NCBI GenBank assembly: GCA_003427395.1
Contig: BFEA01000962.1
Span: 308,147 to 328,385, forward strand
Source of the DNA: Chara braunii
Lineage: Eukaryota > Streptophyta > Charophyceae > Charales > Characeae
Reading direction: 5' to 3'
Length of the DNA: 20,239 nt
The notes beneath the pieces were generated by a model, which worked only from the letters and a program-made list of their open reading frames with translations, ran no database searches and had not been told where the DNA came from. Shown here one piece after another: positions 1 to 8,538 of this stretch (position 1 is the first letter of the stretch; each line of letters starts with the position of its first letter). Made by a program: the position numbers and the translations under genes.

Positions 1-3
1 GCA

Positions 4-180
4 GTGTGAGTAGGCCCTCTTGGATCAGGGCAAGGGACTCTGGACCTGGTTTCCTGCACTAGGTGGCCTTACCACCTGACCTTAATAAAAGAAAAAGAAA
101 AAAAAGGTGTGAGCATGCCCAAAGTGATGTATCAATGGGACGCTGGACCCGGTTTCCGGCAGGCTCCACTCCCCACCAAT
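4..180. repeat. Diverged tandem repeat, period about 103 bp
   Basis: Two imperfect copies start with GTGTGAG at 4 and at 107. About 30 bases into each copy both contain GGGAC-CTGGACC-GGTTTCC with scattered substitutions, at 34 and 137. Both internal matches have the same 103-bp period, so this is a true tandem duplication and not chance similarity. The second copy fades after about 180. Function unknown. Confidence 0.5.
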
Positions 181-344
181 AGATGGAGAAGCCCTCAATT
201 CTGACGGTTCTCTTACCACCACCGGGATAGTGGGCTTGCACAAGGGCTATTCTCAACAGAAAAAATAAAATAAAAATAAAAATGCTATAGGCTGAGCCCC
301 TAAGGATGTGGCACATTTTTAGGTCGCATGGGAGCAGAATGGGT

Positions 345-371
345 GAAAGGTCCCTGCAAGTGGGACCTTTC
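345..371. repeat. Perfect 10-bp hairpin
   Basis: GAAAGGTCCC (345-354) and GGGACCTTTC (362-371) are exact reverse complements separated by a 7-nt loop. No T-run follows and there is no neighbouring gene, so no terminator role is claimed. Confidence 0.6.
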
Positions 372-548
372 GCCGAGGGTAATAGGTCTGTAAGACATAG
401 GGTAGGACAGGGGGGTTGGAGATGCGCCAGGGCAAAAAGATGAGAGGAAGGGTGAATGGGGTCTTCAGAGGGGTTCATCTGGACAACCGAAAGGCCCATT
501 ACTGTGGGTGATGGTCATCTGTCCACATCCCACCTCTACAACAGCCTC

Positions 549-605
549 TTTTTTTTTTCAAAAAAAAAAAGAAAAAAAGAAAGAAAGAAAGAAAGAAAGA
601 AAAAG
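549..605. repeat. T-run / A-run and GAAA microsatellite
   Basis: A run of ten T (549-558), one C, then about eleven A, passes into a GAAA tetranucleotide array ending near 605. The T10-C-A11 core is itself an inverted repeat. Simple-sequence expansion of this kind is typical of eukaryotic intergenic DNA. Confidence 0.85.
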
Positions 606-675
606 ACATATAGTTGCATCGCTGTATCCCAGCTATCAATGGCCAAGATCTTAATCTGGGTGGGGCTGCCGTGAA

Positions 676-676
<1 letters not shown>

Positions 677-733
<57 letters not shown>
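677..733. repeat. (AC)n microsatellite
   Basis: An uninterrupted AC dinucleotide array of 57 bases, about 28 repeats. Such length is usual in eukaryotic nuclear DNA and rare in bacteria, which supports the eukaryotic assignment. Confidence 0.97.
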
Positions 734-735
<2 letters not shown>

Positions 736-1232
736 CACAAGTGCATGTGCATGTGGGCACAGAAGTCCCCCCTGCCATCATCACCCATGGCAAATAGAAT
801 GCCCGGTCATTATCGTGGTTGTATCTCAACCGAAAGTTGCTGAATACAGCTCTACAATGGCCATGCATTCTATTCGGATGTAGACGATAGTAGCAGTAGT
901 GGTGGTAGAAGAAGAAGATGAAGATCCACCCGTCTGAGAGGAGGAAGGGGGTGTGGCTTCAAAATAGGCCCATTCTTCAACTGCTCCCCCTTCCCAATTT
1001 TCATCCACGTGGCAATTGAAACAAAGATTCTGAAAGAAACAGTAAAAAAAAGCCCGGCACAAGCCTGCTTGAGGGCATACCCTCACAGGAACTGCAAGTT
1101 TTCAAATTATGCCGCTTTTGCAAGGGCCCTTTGTAAATTTGCACCCTTGTACCATGACACTGCTCCCCCAGTCCTCTTTTTTTGTTTCCTTCAGAAACCT
1201 TGTCTGACTCCTTCCTCTAAACCATGTGGCCG

Positions 1233-1438
1233 TGTGACACCCAACCTCATGCCCTGCACGACTTCCTGATCGGAGTGTGAACAGGCCTGGAAGTGCGAAA
1301 AGGGGTGTGACAAGGATTTTTGGGAAAGTGGGGGTGAAGTCCCAGGTCGGAACTGAGATCTCCTGAGGCAAGTTCAGAGATAGGGATGCAAGAGGATAGG
1401 CGCGGATCGAAGTCTGTTTTTGTGTTTCTGAGCGTGGG
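1233..1438 (-). mobile_element. Element B LTR, distal piece (U5-side end), cut off by element A
   Basis: It begins on the plus strand with TGTGACACCCAACCTCA and resembles the first part of A's 3' LTR (TGTGACGCGCAACCTCACG). Both share downstream blocks such as TCGGAGTG and GGGGTGTG.CAAGGATTTTTGG. In minus orientation it is the last 206 bases of an LTR. It ends exactly where A begins, and the rest of the same LTR resumes at 15133 beyond A. I therefore read it as part of B's 3' LTR split by A, not as a tandem repeat belonging to A. The alternative is a local duplication of A's LTR end, but its divergence matches B better. Confidence 0.7.
1435..1438. repeat. Target-site duplication of A, left copy (TGGG)
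   Basis: The four bases TGGG directly precede the A terminus TGTGACG. The same four bases follow the other terminus at 15133-15136. Ty3/gypsy elements typically duplicate 4 to 6 bp. Four bases alone could match by chance, but B's LTR is also continuous across this point. Confidence 0.65.
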
Positions 1439-1671
1439 TGTGACGCGCAACCTCACGCCCTGTGCTGTCTTCCGTTCGGAGTGCTAAAGGTGCGGAAAGA
1501 AGGCCCAAAAAAACAGCAAGATGGGGTGTGCCAAGGATTTTTGGAAAATTGAGTGTGGGGACACAGACAGAACTGAAATCCCCCATGTTGGCCTGATGAA
1601 GTAAGTCGGTTGCTTTTGCGCGTCGCGGGATGCGCGCGCGGGCACGGCGCAAAAAAGAGAAAAATCTATTT

Positions 1672-2220
1672 TCAATCCAAAAAGTATTGTCGAACTTCCC
1701 ACCGCGCTATGGATCTTCGTTTAGAGCGGAAGGGCTTCGGTACACTCCGCGTGTCCCGTTTGCGTATCAAGTCCCGACGTCGCTCGTTGGTCAGTTCAGA
1801 GTCCGACGTGGAGGGTCTCAGCCGCGTGGTTCTTTCCTTGTGCTCGTCTTCGCTCCGTATCCGGTAGTGGAAGCCTTTTGATTCGTAGCGATCGAAACGC
1901 TGGCACTCCGTGCACAAGGTTCGAGGCCAATGGGGTGACACTGCCGTCCACGGAATGACGATCAGCTCGTTAAATGGTAACAGCACTGAGTAAGGCGGGA
2001 AGTGCATATCGATAATGACAAAACCCGCATCCACGAATCTAGAACAACGGTTTTCAGGAGGGAAGTAATATTGTCCGCCGATCCGTGCGACAACTTCTCG
2101 TACGTCCCACTCGCAAACACGTGTCCTTTCCTCGTTGTAAGGGAAGGGGCGCGTTGATGTGGGAGATACGGGAGGCTGGCGCCCAATCGAAGTGTGACCG
2201 TCAGTCCACATGTCAATCAA
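1672..2220 (-). CDS. LTR-embedded ORF of unknown function (A copy)
   Basis: This is an open frame of about 182 codons inside R/U5 of the 3' LTR. I do not recognise the family. It aligns without gaps to the ORF at 15138-15674 in B's LTR: 72 aligned residues from the shared CEWD motif to a shared C-x-E-C motif, 27 identical by hand. Both have the cysteine spacing C-x22-C-x43-C-x2-C and share LPF, PW.A..P.WP and a charged, Arg/Glu-rich C-terminal part. The first codon of the open frame is TTG, not ATG, and the frame stays open upstream to a TGA, so the true start is unknown and may be spliced. In the 5' LTR of A almost all of this ORF is deleted. It lies about 1 kb downstream of the predicted promoter. 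A four-cysteine zinc fold is possible but unproven. Confidence 0.6.
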   Translation of the reverse strand: MIDMWTDGHTSIGRQPPVSPTSTRPFPYNEERTRVCEWDVREVVARIGGQYYFPPENRCSRFVDAGFVIIDMHFPPYSVLLPFNELIVIPWTAVSPHWPRTLCTECQRFDRYESKGFHYRIRSEDEHKERTTRLRPSTSDSELTNERRRDLIRKRDTRSVPKPFRSKRRSIARWEVRQYFLD

Positions 2221-3250
2221 TCGGAATGAATATGCAAAAACCCCGGGACATCATCAAAAAGCACAATCGAAAAAGAACTAACTAGTATTTTCCTTCCCTT
2301 CGACACGAGGGAGACATCTTACAAAGCCCGTACAACCATGCAAATAATCGGGTTGGAGTTTTGTGGGATCAACACGCAACTCGGTTTCAACAGACCAGAT
2401 TGACAAAAATCCGAGGCACCTGACTTTTTCGAGGCTGCCCCATAGACTGTCTGCAGATGTCGTGCAGCATAAGGCAGATGGCATGCACAGTGTATTCAAA
2501 ACGACAGATCGAAACACTCTTGCATTCTCGAACAAAATCCCATCGAGTTCTGGGTCTAATCAACACAACAAACTCACGTGCAAGCATTCCTATGCATACA
2601 TCCAATGTGGAAGGTGCAAAAATGACAATGGTGCATCAAAAACAAATCGGGGGATAGTACACACGCATCCACCATTCACAAGATAAGAGGATTGAGCTCC
2701 CTTACATCCGGGGATTACCCAGGAAACTAACGGAAGAGTTCCGGAAGAAGTTCTTCTGTGCCGGAAATCACGAGGATTCACTTTTGTTCATAGGAGAGAC
2801 AGACTCATAACACATTGTCATTCAAATCAGAGAGAAAGAGGAATGGGAGAGATAGACAAGAAATGTCGAGACAGAAGACACCGGAATCCGACATGGGAAC
2901 ATTCGGCTTTACAGCCATGAACTCACACCAAAAGAAATGATCCGCAACCATGAAGGCGCATTTGCCGTGAAATTCCAGTACGGCCCCGGGCCAATCATCC
3001 ACTCAACTCCAATTACCGATCCTCATACCCGCACCGACGATCCCGGCCGTCGCGTGCTAACTTCCGCCGCTGCGATCGTCACCCCGCTGACGCAAGCTCG
3101 ACACGACTCGCCTGGATCCCATAGTCCGTCGTGGTGATCAAGCGCGCAACCGGCCAGTGTACAGTCAGCCCGACAGGACTTTTCGACTCGCACCCAACGC
3201 ATCACCTAGCCACTGCTTCCCGGAAGCTGGCTTGCGAGTGGAAAACGTAA

Positions 3251-3283
3251 GAGAGTTTTGCGGGCGCGCTTGCGGAATTTATA
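3251..3283 (-). promoter_or_regulatory. LTR core promoter, 3' LTR of A
   Basis: TATAAAT lies on the minus strand at 3283-3277, and ACTCTCT starts 27 bases downstream at 3256. The same two motifs at the same spacing occur in the 5' LTR and in B's LTR. The spacing fits a TATA box with an initiator-like start. A minus-strand CCAAT (3458-3454) and an inverted CCAAT (3404-3408) lie upstream in U3. Confidence 0.7.
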
Positions 3284-4155
3284 GTTGCGAAAAAAAAGAC
3301 AGACGGGGGAGAAGACAGGGGGGAAATCGAGGTGTAAGAGGAGAAGATTTAGCGAGGGGTGCTCAAGGGAAGTCATGTTGTTCCTTCGGAACTCAATGTT
3401 CAGCCAATCAAATTCGTCGTGCAACAGGAAGATCCTCTTGCTCAACGCGTCTGATTGGTGAGCGGGGGTAATCGAAGGATTAACCGGGCTTCGTGAGCCA
3501 AGGTTGAAGATCGAGAAGGGAAGAGGCGCGAAAAGTAGCGCGAGACGGGTCCAAGAATCAGATGATCAAGAAGGGAAAACAGGCGCGCAAGGAATAAAGA
3601 GAGGGAAAAACAATTGCGATAGGAGAAGAAGAGGAGAAAGAAGGGAGGGAGAAGAATGGCGCGGGAAATAAGGAGGAGGAGACTCGCATGCGCGACGCCG
3701 ACAACGAAAAGAAAAGACACCAAAACAGTTACAGCTTGCCTATGTTCTACACCAATTCAAAAATTGAAATTGCCATATCCGCGCGCGAAAGTCAACGCGG
3801 GAAAAAAAAGTCCTATGCCTATCCGTATTCTCACAATATTCCTAGAGTTTTCTCAACCGTGACCGAGAACATTAATGCAAAGAAAAAGACACGTCGCGTT
3901 CCGCCTATTCCGAAATTCCTAACTGTCGAGCCCGATTCCCAGTGCGCTCGCTAAGGCGCGCGTAGTATCCCATACATTTCCCAAATTACAAATTTTTTTT
4001 TTTTCCAAGAATCAATAGAACCTCCGAAAAATGGGGGCCTGAACAAGGCACCTGAAATCAGGAAAAGCGACGGGGGCTTTATTGGGTCGGTATGATACAA
4101 AAAGGGGGGGTGGAGTAAAGGGGTATGAAAGATAGCACAGGGTGGGGAAGTGGTT

Positions 4156-4171
4156 CGTCACATATGTGACG
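4156..4171. repeat. 16-bp perfect palindrome at the internal/3' LTR junction
   Basis: CGTCACATATGTGACG spans the junction. Its left half is the LTR terminus and its right half is internal DNA. The identical 16 bases occur at 17318-17333 in B. On the plus strand both are followed within a few bases by AGGGGGTTCCAA. Conservation in two diverged elements suggests a role in priming, integrase recognition or circle-junction formation. Confidence 0.75.
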
Positions 4172-4729
4172 CGCAGGGGGTTCCAAAACTATGCGATCTC
4201 CTGATTGCATGAAAAACCTTGAACAAAGGAAGTGGGAGGAGACGAAGAAGCACGAAGAAGTAGGAGGAGACGAAGAAGCAGGAAGAAGTAGGAGGGGACG
4301 AAGAAACAGGAAGAAGTAGTAGGCTTAGATCAACACAATCTACGTCGGCAGAGAAAACTGAGTCGGGGTATGATTTGACAACAACATCCGTGGCAAGATC
4401 TTCGTGATGCATGCCGGCTCATGCCGTCTCGGATCCCCATCCTCTGCGGTCCTGTCATATGCAACCCTCTGCCCTTCAAACTTCGGAGATCGTCCAGGTG
4501 GCACCATCATGGGCCATCAGGTCTCCGTGTGTTCCGCACTCCCTGTCCAGCGCAATCCGTCGAATCGGAGCATGTGTTGACGTCATCGTCAATGGCGTGA
4601 TCTTCGCGAAACTGCTGATTCGTGCTGCTCGGGGGACACGTGTCGATTTCTCCAGTCGATCGCCACGCTCAGAATGGTCATTGACAAGAAGAGGGCGGGA
4701 TGCGCCGTCGTCGTGACACGTGGCGGGTA
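4163..4729 (-). other. Element A 3' untranslated region
   Basis: It lies between the X2 stop and the 3' LTR. The usual purine-rich plus-strand primer directly before the LTR is not evident: the minus strand reads GGAACCCCCTGCGCGTCACATA before TGTGACG. It holds a 28-bp minisatellite. It is about 570 bp against about 160 bp in B, so A has gained or B has lost sequence here. No gene is supported; the minus-strand frame 4158-4412 is mostly translated minisatellite. Confidence 0.6.
4230..4313. repeat. Minisatellite, 3 x 28 bp
   Basis: Three tandem copies (4230-4257, 4258-4285, 4286-4313) of AAGTAGGAGGAGACGAAGAA plus GCAGGAAG, with a few substitutions. The plus strand is almost pure purine, so on the element's coding strand it is pyrimidine-rich, the opposite of a polypurine tract. 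Confidence 0.9.
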
Positions 4730-6254
4730 TCAGCGCCGCATGGGAATGAAAAAGTAGACATTATACATGGAGGGGTGTCGACGGGGAGGGTTAGGGGGAA
4801 GTGGGAGTAAGTTGCAGTTCATCCCTTCCTCTGTGATTGGAATCTCCTCGTAGCGGATGATCTGGTGAAAGCGGGGAAATCGGTTGCCGCTTTGAGGGAG
4901 GGAGGCGAGGTAGTCAGGGTAGAGGGTGGAGAAAGTGGGGAAGAGTGCCGCGCGAAACAACTCGTGATGGCAACGTGCGGGGATGGTTCCTGTGATTACG
5001 CAGTAGACTTCTACTGCGTTGCTCTGCTCCCACGCGGCACTGAACAAAATGACGTGCAAACATAATGTGGGGTTTGCGCATTGAAGGGAAGGATGGGGAT
5101 GGACGGTGATGGCGAGGCGGGCGGAGTAAAAGTGACGGAAGATATTGGGGGGGAAGGGGTTGCGAGTGACGGTGACGGGGGTAGAGATCTGACAGAGGGT
5201 GAGGTAATCAAGCAGACGGCGGGATAATGACCCGGGACGAAGGCCGATCCCCGCCATCGGTACGTGGACGAACTAGGGGACGGGCTGAGGTGGAGGGGGA
5301 GGGGGATCGGCTCCGTCTCCGTCACGATGCGCTCGGAGCCGCGGCTGCTGGGTCGCCGTCTTCGGGCTTGGGGGGCTCTGGATCCCTGGTCGGGTCGTCG
5401 TTGATGCGCAGGTCCGCCTCGCTGGCGAACTCCAGCTGGCTTTTCCTGGCAGCGATCTATTCCCTCTTACGTGCCGCCTCGGGATCTTCCGCCTCCGTAC
5501 CTGTGCGCGCCCCTTCTTCCGGCAAGGCCTCCTCTTCCTCTTCTTCTTCTTTTTCTTCCTCTACACTCTGCTCCCCTTCGTTGTGCTCACTATAACTCCC
5601 TTCCTCCGACATTTCTTCTTCGGCGTCGTCCTCTTCTTCGGTGGCCTCCTCCTCCTCCTCTTCTACCGCCTCCTCGGACGTATCTTGCTTCGGATAGAAG
5701 GCGAGATTGATGACTCCGGACGGCTTCAAGTACTCCTGCCACGATGGCAGGGCGCTTTCACTCCCCAGTTCCTCCAAGCACGCAGTCCACTGAAGATACG
5801 GTGCCAATGTCCTCGTAAGGACGTGCGGAGACGGGCTCTCGTCACTTTGCCAAACAATATCGAGAGAGAGGTCGTCGACCAGTTGCGCGAGCGGGACGAT
5901 GAGTTCCTGGACAATCAGCTGGCGATGGCCTGGTTGCACCGATCCGAAAAGAAAAACGAGAAGATCGCCTTTTACGTTAGTTCTCCAGGCCTGGATAATC
6001 AGCAGCTCTAGGTACTCAATACACGCCTGATGCTCGTCGGTCCTCTTCCACGTCACCTCCACTCGGGCCAAGCACACAGACAGATCGACAAAAGTCTCGC
6101 GCCACACTTGCCAATGCCTGGGATCGAGGAGCGGGACTGCAAGGGGCTCGAACAAGAAGGAAAGGAGAGGATGAAGATTGGATTGCCAGAAGGTGGGGAA
6201 GAGAGAGGGAAGACCAAAGGTGGAGAGAGGGGCGAGAGGAGCGGCGCGGTTCAT
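4730..6254 (-). pseudogene. X2: second post-integrase ORF of A (unknown function, disrupted)
   Basis: It starts at ATG 6254-6252, which overlaps the X1 stop as ATGA. The N-terminal part (6254-5457, 265 codons) has a tryptophan-rich head, an ELLIIQAWRT motif and a DDLSLDI / RTLAP.L segment, then a long Glu-rich stretch. A TAG (5459-5457) and a TGA (5324-5322) interrupt the linker, followed by an RS-rich segment, and one frame change near 5270. The C-terminal domain (5257-4730) has LRPGSLS..LLDYL, FYSARL.IT, LFSAAW....VEVYC.I.G.IP and NRFPRF. The same domains in the same order form one open frame in B (17487-18833), which shows that the A pieces belong to one gene of about 500 codons. The position after integrase is where env-like genes lie, but I see no signal peptide or clear membrane anchor. 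No known family recognised. Confidence 0.65.
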
Positions 6255-6730
6255 TGGGGGCGTTGGAAGGGGACGAGGGTGGGGAGCACCACTGCTGGCT
6301 GGCGCGTAGAGGTGCAGAGCTCGTCAAAGTCAGTCCCGTACGTTGGGACGAGGTTGCACCCAGGGCGCGCAAGACCGTGATGCCACTCAGTCGATAACTG
6401 TTGCGTCCACTCTCGTAATGAGGTCAGGATCGCAGTATGTCGGAGCGGGCTGACCGCGCTGATATCGCCGCTAAGGCAGCGACCGTGGTGACGTGGCTCG
6501 TTCCTGGAGCCACCCGCCGATGAAAGGCCACCACCTCTGCCAATACTATTGCCTGCGGACTTCCTACAAATCGGAACACAGTGGCGGCACACACCCTCGG
6601 TGCAGAAGAACTGAGCCAGTCGTCGAAGATCAGGACTGAGCCTCGGATGACGAACTTGCAGGATCTTCGAGATGTAGCCACGTGGCTGCAGCAGATGATT
6701 GCCAAGAGCTTGCTCCGTGATGAAACTCAT
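6251..6730 (-). pseudogene. X1: first post-integrase ORF of A (unknown function, disrupted)
   Basis: It starts at ATG 6730-6728 within ATGA, overlapping the integrase stop, and ends at TGA 6253-6251, overlapping X2. The N-terminus (MSF..EQ..G..L..PG..IS.I.QV..P.LSP.L.R.A.FF) and the C-terminus (ending PF.RPQ) are in one frame. The middle (about 6595-6425, with FRF....QA.VLAEV.AF, then SHVT) is in another, so two frame changes bracket it. Alignment with B X1 (18984-19469) reveals all three parts. Expected length is about 160 codons. No known domain recognised. A further in-frame ATG upstream at 6766 lies inside the integrase tail and is not preferred, because B shares only the 6730 start. Confidence 0.62.
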
Positions 6731-8465
6731 GGCGAGGACGGGGAAGAAGATGAGGAATGGGAACAAGAGGGAGAGAACGAGGCGGGAGCTAGATCGTCGT
6801 CGTCCTCGTCTTCGGCAGATGAGGGAAACGAAGGGAGATCAGAAGGAGGGAGGGGACGGATGTAAGAGTTATGTCGGACGATGGGGACAAAGCTACTATG
6901 ACAAGCGCTTGCCTCGGGCGCAATGCGCACCGTGTTGGCACCGTTGAGTCCGAGCTCGACAATGCGGAAACAACCAGAGAACTTGGAAGCAAGTTTCCGG
7001 TCGCGTGCACATTTACATACCTGCACCAGGTCCCCCAATTTATATTGATGTTGGGGACCGGCGTTTCCATTTCGGGCCTCGTAGCTACGGACTTGCCTCC
7101 CGTGGGCTAGATGAGTCATTTTCTGTCTCTTTCGGGCTAGCTTCGGGACGACTCTTTCCATTAAATCGGCATACCTTTTGGCCTTGGCCTTAAGGGCGCC
7201 ACGCGTGTCTCAACCCTTGCTTCGGCAATTTTCGAGTTGCCCCGGTAATCGACACATGGGAGTCTATTGGTGCGAAGCTGAAAGGGGGTGAACCCCGTGG
7301 ATTCGTGAGGGGTGGCTCGGTGAATGCCGACAATTTGGTATACGATCTCGAGCCACGGATGCGTGTCATGCGCCGCTAGATTTCTACGAAGGGCAGTCTT
7401 AATCATGCGATTGGCATTTTCGGCCAACCCATTCGACTGGGAAACGTGGGGTGTCGTGTGTCGAAGCGTAATGCCTCGGCGCACTAGCAATTCCTCTACC
7501 TCGCCTTTGAATTCGGACCCGTTGTCGGTTAGAATCTCTTCCGTATCTAGGTGGGTATAGAGGAACCGATCGATGTACGTGGCTATCTTTGCGGCCTTAC
7601 GGGTCTTGCAGGGGTAGACCTCGATGTATTTGGAAAAATGGTCTATTAAAACTAAAAGGATGGAATATTCACAACAGTTTGGGCCAGGTGGCACGTCGAA
7701 ATCTGTCGTGTCCATACTGACTCGCTGGAAAGGGCGCTCTACTTCCGTCGGTACTATCGTATTTGGTCCCCGTATTGGGGCACGATTGGCGACACAGACC
7801 AGACAGTTGGCGACTACGTATCTGACATCGTCCCGTACATTAGACGAGAACCATCGATTCTGATCTACAGTTGCCTCTGTGATACGTATCGCGAAGTGAG
7901 CAGCTTGCTCTTCGTGAGCAGATCGGGTCCAATCATATCTCTGGAATGGATGGGGAACTGTCAACCACGAACCCGATCCGTCAGTTTTACGCTTTTCTAG
8001 GTGACCGTTGATCCATCGGTAATCCCGGGATCTCTCGGTATCCCGACGTCTGTCGTGCTTAGTGAGATGATCCAATGATAAACCAGCCAATTTAGCTAAT
8101 AAAATTTTATCCGTCCAGACCTCCGCTCGTCCGTATTTCTCGTCATATTCAGGGTCGTCCGTTCGGCCAGCCTCGAATCGAACCTCGGTAGGGAGTTTGT
8201 CCGTTCTACAAAGAGGGCACTTCCATTCCCTACTATTCGTTCGGTATCGAACGCATGCACCGTGTGCACGATTGACACACGTGGCACAGTTCACCCACTC
8301 AACAAATCCGGTCTCAAAAGGATGACAATCCACCCCATAAACCCGTGTAATACACATACAAAAATAGCAGAATTTATCGGGAAGGGTGGCGAAGAAGGCC
8401 GAGGAAGCGAGAGGGGCGGAATCAGCAGGGGAAGAAGGGGTCGTAGAGATAGGTGGGGTAGTCAT
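6727..8465 (-). pseudogene. Integrase with N-terminal PHD-type finger (A; one frameshift)
   Basis: It starts at its own ATG (8465-8463), 74 nt after the RT/RNase H stop. Residues 33-86 have C-x2-C, C-x2-C-x4-H-x2-C-x11-C-x2-C with Trp two residues before the seventh Cys, a PHD-type C4HC3 signature. Residues 184-224 hold the integrase zinc finger (H184, H190, C221, C224). The catalytic core has D252, D314 (TDNGSEF) and E349 (GLAEN), the D,D35E triad. Near 7200 a one-base shift ends the first frame at 7161. The other frame carries YADLMERVVPKLARKRQKM, then a GPY/F-like module (YKLGDLVQV...KLASKFSGCFRIVE) in which the usual GP is GC, then an acidic, Ser-rich tail ending at 6727. It would insert element cDNA into the chromosome. 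The stop overlaps X1 as ATGA. Confidence 0.88.
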
Positions 8466-8478
8466 GATGAGAGGGGAG

Positions 8479-8499
8479 GAGAGAGAGAGAGAGAGAGAG
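8479..8499. repeat. (GA)10 microsatellite before the integrase ATG
   Basis: An uninterrupted GA tract that reads as a (CT)n tract on the coding strand, 14 to 34 nt upstream of the integrase ATG. Just upstream of it on the minus strand, TTTTGCTCTACCCTCTCTGCAG (shown as 8527-8505) resembles a 3' splice site, with its AG at 8506-8505. Confidence 0.85.
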
Positions 8500-8538
8500 C
8501 AGGGCTGCAGAGAGGGTAGAGCAAAAGTCCTGCGTCAC

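Larger units (their letters stand above)
1..1232. other. Left flank, no gene recognised; simple repeats
   Basis: This stretch lies outside the left end of element B's LTR. I see no convincing gene. The longest open frame (minus strand, 59-499) is low in information and matches no family I recognise. It holds a diverged tandem repeat near its start, a perfect hairpin, a T-run/A-run/GAAA tract and a long CA microsatellite, listed separately. A short inverted pair (ATAGAATGC near 796 and GCATTCTAT near 866) is also present. It may be host intergenic DNA or an older degraded element. Confidence 0.5.
1439..4162 (-). repeat. Element A 3' LTR (2724 bp)
   Basis: It pairs with 12898-15132. On the minus strand it starts TGTGACGAACCA at 4162 and ends ...GCGCGTCACA at 1439. 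Order on the minus strand: U3 from 4162 to the TATA box at 3283, predicted RNA start near 3256, then a long R/U5 that contains an ORF (1672-2220). Relative to the 5' LTR it retains 571 bp (1737-2307) and lacks the 95-bp duplication. It is large for a Ty3/gypsy LTR. An AATAAA on the minus strand (4083-4078) lies in U3 and is kept in both copies, but its use is unknown. Confidence 0.88.

Noticed and set aside
59-499. 146-codon minus-strand open frame in the left flank
   Set aside because: No recognisable motif, poor composition, covers a hairpin and a diverged tandem repeat; no support as a gene.
499-883. Open frames through the GAAA and CA microsatellites
   Set aside because: They are translated simple repeats.
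1439-4162. TGTGACG...CGTCACA read as inverted ends of a DNA transposon
   Set aside because: The whole 2.2-2.7 kb unit is repeated directly on both sides of gag-pol, so it is an LTR.
4158-4412. 84-codon minus-strand frame between X2 and the 3' LTR
   Set aside because: Mostly translated minisatellite, no counterpart in B.
4730-6254. X2 as a retroviral-type envelope
   Set aside because: No signal peptide, no cleavage site and no clear transmembrane anchor; only the position fits.
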